Origin: Peribacillus muralis
GTDB taxonomy: Bacteria; Bacillota; Bacilli; Bacillales; DSM-1321
Reading direction: 5' to 3'
Length of the DNA stretch: 64,000 bases
Assembly: GCF_001439925.1 (NCBI RefSeq)
Contig: NZ_LMBV01000003.1
Coordinates: forward strand, 1 to 64,000
The notes under the pieces were generated by a model. It was not told where the DNA came from. It saw only the letters and a list, made by a program, of their open reading frames with translations, and did not search any database. Shown here piece by piece: positions 54,606-62,677 of the stretch; position 1 is the stretch's first letter; each line of letters starts with the position of its first letter. The position numbers and the translations under genes are program-made.

Positions 54606-55916
54606 ATTATTATGTCCACGCCCACTTCCATGAGTACCTTTCCCCTTTTGCCCCTTCTCTCTCTCAGGCTCATCTTTTTTCTTTTCGCTTTTCAAATGAT
54701 CGTTTTTAACCTTTTCCCTTTCACTTCTCTCGTCTTTGTCTGCTGAATATCTGTTCTTATCGAACCTGTTATCCGGCCTTTCATTTTTCTGCTTGTCCCT
54801 TGTATAATTACGTCCGTTGTCACGTCCACTTTGTTTACTATGGGTGCTTGGATTGTAATGATTGTTTTCATTTCTTTCATGGCTTTGGCTGTTTCGGTTG
54901 CTTTGCACGCTTTGCTTGTTCCGAATGCTTCGACTGCTGCCGGGTTTACCTTTAGGCTGCTTGCTTTTTTCCTTTAACCGATTGATCTCCATCCGTTTGC
55001 CATTATGATCTTCCCGGTTCGGTTTTACTTGCTTTTCATCTGGTAGTGTCTCCAATTTTTCCGGTGCTTGTGGTTTAGCTTCTTTTAAAGGAGGTTGTTT
55101 CCTAACATTCGAACTAGTGCCTTTAATGTTTTCTTGGTCCGTTTCGCTTTCTTTGCCCTGTATTTCGCTCTGCTTTTCAGACGTGCCATTTTTCTCTTCT
55201 TCTGTTTTCTCTTGTTCAGGCTCCCTCTTATTCACTTTTACCTTGTCATGGTTCTTTTTCAATTTCTTTTCGACATATTTGCCAGTCGAAATGCCTTGTA
55301 CCTTCGCCTGCTCCCGATCACTTTTAGTTGCCTGAATCACTTTCATCTTCGTTTTCGAACCGTTTTCCTGCTCGGATATTTTTTTTATCTCTTCTTTTAA
55401 ATTTTTATCCAGATTTTTATCTTTATCCAACAACGTTGTCGACACGACTATTTGTTTTTTTCCTTTCAAATACCCAAGTTGCTTTGTCGTTTCAACAATT
55501 CGGTTTGTAACCGTCTTAATTCCCTCGCCTTTCCAATCTTTCAGCTGACCGATAACAAGCTTACCGTCTTCGTTCAAGCCGGTAAGTTTGAGCACTTCCA
55601 AGTGATCGTTAAGCTCCAATTCAATGCTAGGATTTACATCTATTGTCATATATGCCGACACATGACCTGTGAAATAAGACGGCATGACAGAAAAGAGAAT
55701 CAAGAAGGTAGAGACGATACTTAAAACAGCCGTTTTCTTGAAGGTTGAATGGAAACTGAAAATGGTGAAAGCCGTCTTTTGTTTCACTGGGGAAAAAGTG
55801 ATTTCTTCACCCACTTCATAAGACCGTTCGCCTCTTTTTGTTTTGAGAAATTCACCCTCGGGGGTCAACAGGGTTACAAAACGCTTATTAACTGACAGAA
55901 TAACTCCTTTTTTCAT
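54603..55916 (-). CDS. rsgI: Anti-sigma-I factor RsgI
   Basis: The 437-residue membrane protein has an N-terminal cytosolic RsgI domain that binds SigI (about 1-55), one membrane helix (62-80) and an extracytoplasmic domain. YMTIDVNPSIELELN follows the helix; the N95-P96 bond is the site where related RsgI proteins cleave themselves. From about residue 200 the protein is a very hydrophilic Lys/Glu/Asn/Gln/Ser tail. It overlaps sigI by four bases. It senses heat or wall stress and frees SigI. Confidence 0.93.
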   Translation of the reverse strand: MKKGVILSVNKRFVTLLTPEGEFLKTKRGERSYEVGEEITFSPVKQKTAFTIFSFHSTFKKTAVLSIVSTFLILFSVMPSYFTGHVSAYMTIDVNPSIELELNDHLEVLKLTGLNEDGKLVIGQLKDWKGEGIKTVTNRIVETTKQLGYLKGKKQIVVSTTLLDKDKNLDKNLKEEIKKISEQENGSKTKMKVIQATKSDREQAKVQGISTGKYVEKKLKKNHDKVKVNKREPEQEKTEEEKNGTSEKQSEIQGKESETDQENIKGTSSNVRKQPPLKEAKPQAPEKLETLPDEKQVKPNREDHNGKRMEINRLKEKSKQPKGKPGSSRSIRNKQSVQSNRNSQSHERNENNHYNPSTHSKQSGRDNGRNYTRDKQKNERPDNRFDKNRYSADKDERSEREKVKNDHLKSEKKKDEPEREKGQKGKGTHGSGRGHNN

Positions 55917-56656
55917 TCATGGATAGCCCCTTTAATATAATCATTCAAGTATAAAAAATCTCCGTTTATTATGATTGCCACAGCAATGATGTACTTCCGG
56001 TTCCGCTCAATCGTTTTTCTGCTTACATCGACTTTTCCTTCAAGCTGTTTAACTGGCAGCCGTTTTTTTGCAAACAGGATTTCTTTCAGTTCATCGTCGT
56101 CCATCAACAGTTTGGCAATCAAGATAGCTCCCTTCCTGGCATCAGCATGTTTTGGAGAGTTTTCAACGAGATCTTCAAAAGTCAGTCCAAAATCCTGCAG
56201 ATGGCTTATGTATAGGTGAATTTCTTCTTTTCTTTTTTCCGCTTCCTTCTGTTGTTCGTATTCTTGAAGGGAATTTTCATTATCGATATATATATGGCTT
56301 TGGTCTTCGTCATCATTAAGCGATATGTCCAGAAGGATTTCTTTATGCTTCGACTGGCTTCTTAAGTAATCTATAACCCTTCGTTTAACAAGGGTTTCGG
56401 CAAATGCCAATAATGAACGGCCTTTGTCGGGGGAGTATTTGTCGATTGCCTCATTGAAAGCAATCATACCAATACTGAATTCATCATCTGATTCATATAT
56501 GTAACGTCTGCACACTGATGAGACGGTTTTCGCTATAAAAGGTTTGAATGACGCTATAGTATCATTACGAAGGCTAATATCGCCTTGTTGAATTTTCAAT
56601 ACGGTTTCTTCTAAAGAACGCTTTTTTTTGAATGCTGTAAACAACAATCCAAGCAT
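55913..56656 (-). CDS. sigI: RNA polymerase sigma factor SigI
   Basis: The 247-residue protein has a sigma region-2 part (SSVCRRYIYESDDEFSIGMIAFNEAIDKYSPDKGRSLLAFAETLVKRRVIDYLR) and a SigI-specific C-terminal domain with an HTH (LPVKQLEGKVDVSRKTIERNRKYIIA). It directs stress-response transcription in Bacillus. GAGGTGAG precedes the ATG. It is followed by rsgI with a four-base overlap. A SigI-type promoter (ACCCCC/CGAA) was not found in the 150 bases upstream. Confidence 0.94.
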   Translation of the reverse strand: MLGLLFTAFKKKRSLEETVLKIQQGDISLRNDTIASFKPFIAKTVSSVCRRYIYESDDEFSIGMIAFNEAIDKYSPDKGRSLLAFAETLVKRRVIDYLRSQSKHKEILLDISLNDDEDQSHIYIDNENSLQEYEQQKEAEKRKEEIHLYISHLQDFGLTFEDLVENSPKHADARKGAILIAKLLMDDDELKEILFAKKRLPVKQLEGKVDVSRKTIERNRKYIIAVAIIINGDFLYLNDYIKGAIHE

Positions 56657-57130
56657 TTGCTCACCTCGCTCCTGTTGATAAAAAAATATGAATCAACATA
56701 CTTATCTTAAGCGGAGGGAGTCTAAAAGACAGTACCAAAAGAACCATTTTTGCGGATTATTTGAAATCACAACACGGCTCATCATGACAAAATACTTAGT
56801 TTTTTCTCGTTTATTACAGTGTGGTTACATTACAATATCTTTTTCCGTATCTTCGTCCGAATCAATGAGGAAATTGTCATTTTTCTAACCAGAATTTAAT
56901 ATTCACAGCTTTTAACATATCATACGAAAAAGTTCTAGGCGGTATGTGGGTAATGTCCATAAATCCATTTTAAGTGTGAAAAATATCTCGAGAAGAGGAT
57001 TTCAGACTTTTGAAAAAAATAGGTAATAATGGGGTGTACTACAGTTTCTTTGGTCATAGTTAAATGGTTTGTTACTTTCCACTTCACTCTGCCTTATTGA
57101 AGAAGATTTTTTGGCGATTTGTACTTAGTC
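56657..57130. other. Upstream region of sigI
   Basis: An AT-rich stretch that should contain the sigI promoter. No perfect promoter and no gene were seen. It borders a repeat copy at 57131. Confidence 0.4.
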
Positions 57131-57256
57131 CGTTTCATTGCACTGCAGGCACTCGCTTATCCAGAGGGCGGTCGGGGAGCCTCCTCGGCGCTTGCGCCTG
57201 CGGTGTCTCCCTTAGACCGCATTTCCCGCAGGAGTCTCGTTACCTTGCGTTCCATA
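57131..57256 (-). repeat. Interspersed repeat, copy C (full, inverted)
   Basis: The most complete copy of the GC-rich element. On the minus strand it runs GAGACTCCTGCGGGAAAT, GACACCGCAGGCGCAAGCGC, CGAGGAGGCTCC and ends in CTGCAGTGCAATGAAACG (57131-57148). Its GC content stands out from the surrounding AT-rich DNA. It is non-coding. Confidence 0.8.
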
Positions 57257-57403
57257 CCATTCTGCCTGTAAAAGATAATGGAAAAATTTAATCCCGATTG
57301 TCCACATGTAGTTAACGAGAAGCTGTACAAAAAACATGTGAAAAACGCGATTTCATGAGAACTTGCCCTCAAAATTCGATGCAAAGAGTGATTCTTGTGA
57401 CAT

Positions 57404-57443
57404 CAAAAAGGGTTTCGGAATGGACCATTCCGAAACCCTTTTG
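57404..57443. terminator. Terminator of terC
   Basis: AAAAGGGTTTCGGAATGG-a-CCATTCCGAAACCCTTTT is an 18-bp perfect stem with A/T ends on both strands, just after terC. Confidence 0.9.
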
Positions 57444-57464
57444 TGCTTAGCTTGCTACTTGCTT

Positions 57465-58250
57465 TTATGCTTCTTGTATTTGTTTTTCTTTTTTCTCTTT
57501 ATTCTCTTTTTTGCTTGAGATGATCCACGCACCTACCGCTATGCCAATCAATACCACCCAGAAAATCGATTTCCAAAGGGTTGATTCAGGGAAATGATGG
57601 TCGATGACAGCAAGTGAAGGGTGTGCGAGTGTGTGTACCGCCAATTTCACTCCAACCCAACCTACAATCAAAAATGCTGCCGTTTCAAGTGAAGGACGCT
57701 GATGAAGCAACTTCACGAATCCATTTGCTGCAAATCGCATAATGACCAATCCAATCAGACCGCCGAGGAACATGACAGCGAATTGCCCTCCGTCAATACC
57801 GCCGACTTTCATCCAGCCTGTTGCAGGAAGTGTTACAGCCAGCGCGACGGCAGCAAGCATTGAATCGATTGCGAAAGCTATATCGGCCGCTTCAACCTTT
57901 ACTACGGTCATCCAGAAGCCAGATTGCTTTTTAGGCTTCGTGATTTCCTTCTCACCTTTACGAGAGTATTTTTTATAAATGTTCTGAAAAGCGATGAAAA
58001 GTAAATAAATCGCACCGATTGCTTGAATTTGCCACACGTCGACAAGAAAGGAAATAAGAAATAAACTTGCAAAGCGGAAAACGAAAGCTCCCATCAGACC
58101 ATAAAACAAGGCTTTCCGTTGTTGTTCTTTCGGTAAGTGCTTAACCATGACAGCCATGACGACTGCGTTATCCGCAGCGAGTATTCCTTCTAAACCGACC
58201 AAAATGAGAAGGACCCAGCCATATTCCAATAGTAATGATGCTTCCATCCA
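57465..58250 (-). CDS. ykoY: TerC/YkoY-family manganese exporter
   Basis: The 261-residue membrane protein has about seven helices. The metal-binding acids lie in GLEGILAADNAVVMAVM (helix 1) and VEAADIAFAIDSMLAAVAL. TerC proteins export Mn2+ and aid metal loading of secreted proteins. ATG 58250 has GGAGG at eight bases; the open frame reaches 42 codons further, but that part is the riboswitch. A yybP-ykoY riboswitch upstream fits Mn2+ control. Confidence 0.93.
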   Translation of the reverse strand, partial: WMEASLLLEYGWVLLILVGLEGILAADNAVVMAVMVKHLPKEQQRKALFYGLMGAFVFRFASLFLISFLVDVWQIQAIGAIYLLFIAFQNIYKKYSRKGEKEITKPKKQSGFWMTVVKVEAADIAFAIDSMLAAVALAVTLPATGWMKVGGIDGGQFAVMFLGGLIGLVIMRFAANGFVKLLHQRPSLETAAFLIVGWVGVKLAVHTLAHPSLAVIDHHFPESTLWKSIFWVVLIGIAVGAWIISSKKENKEKKEKQIQEA

Positions 58251-58292
58251 TTCAACCTCCAATAGTTTGTATTTCCTTCCTATCGGCATCGT

Positions 58293-58434
58293 CAAAAAAT
58301 AAAAAGACCTTTGCCGTATAGGCAAAGGTCTTGCTGAACATGAAAACATGTCAACAAAGCCGATGAATGTTCCCATTCACGTAATGACGACTTTGTTTTA
58401 GGGCGAACCCTAACGCTACTCCCCTTTGATAAAG
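58293..58434 (-). promoter_or_regulatory. yybP-ykoY (Mn2+) riboswitch with terminator
   Basis: On the minus strand AAAGGGGAGTAGCG opens the aptamer and TCGGCTTTGTTGACATG closes it, both typical of the family, with AACAAAGTCGTCATTACG in between. Next comes a perfect terminator, AGACCTTTGCC-tatac-GGCAAAGGTCT (58305-58331), with a T run. Mn2+ binding should prevent termination and switch on terC. Confidence 0.92.
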
Positions 58435-58505
58435 GAAAATCAGTTATTAATATATTAATAGTATACGCCACTATTATGAAAATAACAATCTTTTTTTAAA
58501 TTGAA

Positions 58506-60068
58506 TCAGCTTTTCCGTTTCGCTTTGGATATTTTGATCAATTGCAAATAATCCTTTACGAATTCGATCCAGTTCGGTTTAACAGAAAAGTAGTTTTGAA
58601 ACAACGATAAAAAGCTTTTGTATTTCCCCTCATAAGGATACCATTGGATTTCTGCATCCTTACGACCATTGTCTACCATGATTGCTTTTTCATGGCAGAA
58701 GATTTTCAGTCCCTGTTCACCATGGTAACGGCCAATGCCACTTTGTTTAGCACCGCCAAATGGTAAATGGTGATTGGCAACCGTAACGAGCACATCATTA
58801 ATCGTCACCGCTCCTGTTACTAACTGTGATGCAATCCGCCTTGCTTTTTCCTTATCGTTCGTCCATACGCTTGAATTAAGTCCATATTCACTTTCATTTG
58901 CCAGGGCGACCACCTCTTCCTCGGAGTCGAAAGGCATAACAGGCAATACGGGTCCGAATGTTTCTTCATTCATGATCCTCATGGAGTGGTCGACATTGGA
59001 CAGTATCATCGGTGGAATGAAATGGGTCTCCTCCGTTTCCCACTCCTTTGGCTGTTTTCCAGCTTCAAGAATCGCGCCCTTATTCAAGGCATCTTCCAAG
59101 TGTCCAGCCACAATATCCACCTGAGCCGGAAATGTCATGGAACCAATATCATCCTCTAATTGTGTTCCTTGCTTCATGGACTTCGTTTTTTCTTTAAGCA
59201 GCGCTAGAAATTCCTGATAAACCGGGCGTTCCACATAAACCCTTTCTACACTCATACAAACCTGCCCACTGTTCGTAAACGCTCCCCAGAGTGCACCGTT
59301 CACAGCTCGTTCGAGGTTAGCATCACGCAGGACGATCATCGGATCCTTCCCCCCAAGCTCGAGAGTGGTCGGTATTGAATGTTTTGCCGCTACTTCGCCT
59401 ATTATTTTGCCAGTCCTTACAGATCCAGTGAAAAATATATAATCTGGTTTTTGCTCCGTTAACGCTGCGCCCAATTCTTTCCCTCCATGGGCGAACTGGA
59501 TCGTACCCTTAGGGAAACCAGCTTCAATAAACAGATTTTCGATGCACACTCCAACTAGGGGTGTTACTTCCGATGGCTTGGCAATGACCGTATTTCCTGC
59601 TGCAAGCGCATTAAGAATGGGGACCATCGCCAACTGCAGCGGATAATTCCACGGAGATATAACAAGCACGGTTCCACGAGCCATATATTCTATATATGAT
59701 TTTTTTCCAATCAACAAAAGAGGAGTGGCGACCTTTTTCCCGGAAAGAGCTTTCACCGCATGTTTCTCTATATGCTTGATCGCATCAATGGTTGGCATGA
59801 TGTCTGCAACCAGTGCTTCAATTTTTACTTTTCCCGTATCTTTGGAAATGACTTCAGCTATCTCATCCATTTTTTCGACCATAAGTAGGCGAAGTGTCCT
59901 TAAATAATGCAGTCGTTCGCTTATGGAAAGTTTCGACCATGCTTGGAACGATTGTCTTGATTTCGTATATAAATGAGGAATAGCTCCCACTTGCGTTGGT
60001 TCGATTTCGGCAATCTTCTCTCCAGTTGCCGGGGAAAACACTTCCCACTTGTCATGTATTTCTTCCAT
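58506..60068 (-). CDS. NAD(P)-dependent aldehyde dehydrogenase
   Basis: The 520-residue ALDH has the catalytic Cys in TNSGQVCMSVERVYVE and the Glu in TLELGGKDPM. The cofactor site is FFTGSVRTGKIIG and the NPW and KPSEVTPL motifs are present. A C-terminal basic extension (KAKRKS) is longer than usual. It oxidises a lipid or aromatic aldehyde. GGGGAG precedes the ATG. A decayed thioester-reductase gene lies just upstream; the pair may once have worked together. Confidence 0.92.
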   Translation of the reverse strand: MEEIHDKWEVFSPATGEKIAEIEPTQVGAIPHLYTKSRQSFQAWSKLSISERLHYLRTLRLLMVEKMDEIAEVISKDTGKVKIEALVADIMPTIDAIKHIEKHAVKALSGKKVATPLLLIGKKSYIEYMARGTVLVISPWNYPLQLAMVPILNALAAGNTVIAKPSEVTPLVGVCIENLFIEAGFPKGTIQFAHGGKELGAALTEQKPDYIFFTGSVRTGKIIGEVAAKHSIPTTLELGGKDPMIVLRDANLERAVNGALWGAFTNSGQVCMSVERVYVERPVYQEFLALLKEKTKSMKQGTQLEDDIGSMTFPAQVDIVAGHLEDALNKGAILEAGKQPKEWETEETHFIPPMILSNVDHSMRIMNEETFGPVLPVMPFDSEEEVVALANESEYGLNSSVWTNDKEKARRIASQLVTGAVTINDVLVTVANHHLPFGGAKQSGIGRYHGEQGLKIFCHEKAIMVDNGRKDAEIQWYPYEGKYKSFLSLFQNYFSVKPNWIEFVKDYLQLIKISKAKRKS

Positions 60069-60109
60069 TACTACTCCCCTTGCTCTATCTTATTTTAATT
60101 TGGTATTCT

Positions 60110-61148
60110 TCATCCCGTTTGTGTTGTAAATAAAAATCGACCATGGCTGGAACACCCTTCTTTAAAGTCAGGACAAACGATTCCCGAAGCTGTTAAATCC
60201 GCTTGCGCTAAAGAGCAGTCAAAATACCATTTCCAAGTGAAGTAATCAAGGGCTTCTTTTTCCACGCCCAAGTAAGCCCGTACCTGACGAATTGATAAAA
60301 ACGCCTGACTTAGGGACAAAGGTAAATGACCTTTTGGTTTTTTATTATATAATTCCTCAACGAATAGCTCATAAATTTCACTTGCCGTACAAGGGTTAGG
60401 ATCAGTCAGATGATAGGTTTTCCCTGCACCTTCCTTATATAATGCCAGAAATGCAGTAGCCTGTATAATATAATCCATTGGAACCAGGTTTACAACCGTA
60501 TCCCTCTCCGAAAAGATGTATGGAAAAAAGGCAGGAAACTTAAACGATCAAGAAAATTAAGAATGAAATAAGGCCCATCGAATTTAATCGTTTGCCCCGT
60601 TTGAGAATGGCCTTTTACGATACCCGGCCTGATTATGGTAATGGGGATTTCTTTTTTAAGCTCCTCAACCAATACTTCAGCTTCGTACACTTGGTCCGTT
60701 CATAATGGTTCTTGAAGCTCTTCGGCAGCTTTAATTCATCCTCGTATAAACACCCTTCCCGCATCCCGGCTACATAAGCAGTGCTGAAATACGTATACCT
60801 CTTGAGTCCAGTCACCCCTTTGGCCCATTCGTTTACTTGCTTCGGCCCCACAACGTTGACAAGTCTGGCCAGTTTCTCCTCGACAGCTAGATCGTATATC
60901 GCGGCAAGATGGAAAAGATGCGTGACTTGTTGTTGCAGTTCATGGTAAACATCCAATGAACAATCAAAATGACCTTTCGTTATATCCCCTATCACGATTT
61001 CAAATCCATTTCAGCTTTTTCCCTTTGCTTGAGGTAAAACGAGCAAATGAATTTTGTTTAGAGCTTCATCACGGCGTACTAGCTCCCTGATTAACTGATT
61101 ACTGATGAAACCCGGAAACCCAGTAAAAAAATAAATGTGCCCCATCAT
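60110..61148 (-). pseudogene. Decayed thioester-reductase/fatty acyl reductase gene
   Basis: Successive frames on the minus strand give one SDR-like reductase of the NAD-binding-4 (thioester reductase) family. It begins IYFFTGFPGFISNQLIRELV, then HLFHLAAIYDLAV, the YFSTAYVAGMREG segment with its catalytic Tyr, IRPGIVKGHSQTG, and a C-terminal KTYHLTDPNPCTASEIYE. At least three frameshifts (near 61015, 60660 and 60485) break it. It would have reduced acyl thioesters to aldehydes, the substrate of the neighbouring dehydrogenase. Confidence 0.85.
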
Positions 61149-61440
61149 TTCACATGACTTATAATCATAATAGTACTCTCTAAATGGAATATATAGTAAA
61201 ATTTTATTTTTTTGAAGGAATATTACCTTCTCCTATCGAAGGTAATATTTAGAAAATGTTCTTTCACCGCGGATCAAAAAAGCCCCATTCTGCCAAAATC
61301 ATCGGATATCGTGTTTACTATTGTTTCCTGGAGGATAAATTCCTGTTACAGAATAAAAATTATTATCTATATAGCCGATTTTCCGTTACTATATAAGAAG
61401 GCGATTTTTTCGCGCATACATATTCGAGGTGAGCGCACAA
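61149..61440. other. Upstream region of the FtsW/RodA gene
   Basis: An AT-rich stretch that should hold the promoter of the next gene. No sharp promoter or operator was seen. Confidence 0.4.
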
Positions 61441-62634
61441 GTGAAAAGAATAATTAAAGCATACGACTTCCCTATCTTCATCGCAGTCGTATTACTCTGT
61501 TTGTTTGGTTTGGTCATGATTTACAGTGCGAGCATGATTACTGCAGTTGCTCGATACAACGAGTCGATGGATTTCTTCTTTGAGAAACAAAAAACGGCGT
61601 TTATCATCTCATTCTTAGCAATGATCGTGACGATGATTCTTCCTTATAAGATGTACAAAAACAAAAACTTTTTAATGTCCATGATGTTAGGAATGGCCGG
61701 TATCCTTTTGCTTCTGTTTATCTTCGGTCATACAGCCGGGAATGCCACAAGCTGGTTTAAGATAGGAACAAAATCGATCCAGCCAGCAGAATTTTCGAAG
61801 CTTGCGATGATCATTTATCTTGCAGCCATTTACGGGAAAAGGCAGGATCGAATCAATAGTATCGATAAAGCCGTCATCCCTCCGATTTTCTTTCTTGTAT
61901 TCATCTGTTTTTTAATCGGAATACAGCCTGACTATGGAACGGCAGCGGTCATTTTCCTGATTTCAAGTACGATGATCATTTCATCAGGGATGTCTTTTAA
62001 GAGCATTTTCAAGCTCTCTTTGATCATTGCCATATTCATTTCCATATTCGCATTAGGAGTACTCGTGACAGGAAATTTCTCGTCTATTCTCTCTGAAAAT
62101 AAGATGTCTCGTTTTACGGGGTTTGCAGATCCATTCGGGCAAGCGGGAGGCGACGGCTACCAGCTCGTCAACTCATTGTACGCAATAGGGTCAGGCGGCC
62201 TTACAGGAGTCGGGCTTGGTGACAGTGTCCAAAAATACGGGTACCTCCCTGAATCACATACGGATTTCATCATATCCGTCATTGCAGAAGAACTTGGGAT
62301 ATTCGGTGTGGGCTTCGTTTTATTGACACTAGGTTTTATCGTCCTTAGGGGATATGTGCTGTCAGCCAAATGTAAGGATCCATTCGGCAGCTTATTATTG
62401 ATTGGCATCTCTTCCATGATCGCCATTCAAGTTGGCATCAATATTGGCGGAGCGACTGGACTCATTCCCATTACAGGGATTACGCTACCATTCATCAGCT
62501 ATGGAGGTTCATCCCTATTGCTGCTAATGCTTTCGATGGGCATATTCCAAAATGTCGTCATGCGAATGAATTTACTGGAACAGAAGGAAAAGGTCATCTC
62601 CATCTCCAAAGATGAGATCGCTTCTACGAAATAA
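61441..62634 (+). CDS. FtsW/RodA/SpoVE-family glycosyltransferase
   Basis: The roughly 397-residue SEDS protein has ten helices, starting DFPIFIAVVLLCLFGLVMIYSASM. The SEDS signatures are WFKIGTKSIQPAEFSKLAMI, GIQPDYGTAAV, the QKYGYLPESHTDFIISVIAEELG loop with its catalytic Asp, and FISYGGSSLL. It polymerises lipid II for wall growth or division. The closest match by eye is FtsW; B. subtilis has more than one paralogue. The start is GTG 61441, about 11 bases after GAGG; GTG 61429 is too close to that site. Confidence 0.88.
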   Translation: MKRIIKAYDFPIFIAVVLLCLFGLVMIYSASMITAVARYNESMDFFFEKQKTAFIISFLAMIVTMILPYKMYKNKNFLMSMMLGMAGILLLLFIFGHTAGNATSWFKIGTKSIQPAEFSKLAMIIYLAAIYGKRQDRINSIDKAVIPPIFFLVFICFLIGIQPDYGTAAVIFLISSTMIISSGMSFKSIFKLSLIIAIFISIFALGVLVTGNFSSILSENKMSRFTGFADPFGQAGGDGYQLVNSLYAIGSGGLTGVGLGDSVQKYGYLPESHTDFIISVIAEELGIFGVGFVLLTLGFIVLRGYVLSAKCKDPFGSLLLIGISSMIAIQVGINIGGATGLIPITGITLPFISYGGSSLLLLMLSMGIFQNVVMRMNLLEQKEKVISISKDEIASTK

Positions 62635-62639
62635 GCATG

Positions 62640-62677
62640 AAAAAAACAGGCAGTCGTAACGACAGCCTGTTTTTTTC
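62640..62677. terminator. Bidirectional terminator
   Basis: AAACAGGC...GCCTGTTT with an inner TCGT/ACGA stem, flanked by A and T runs, between convergent genes. Confidence 0.85.

Noticed and set aside
58251-58376. 42-codon N-terminal extension of TerC
   Set aside because: This DNA is the terminator and aptamer of the riboswitch; the ATG at 58250 has the proper site.
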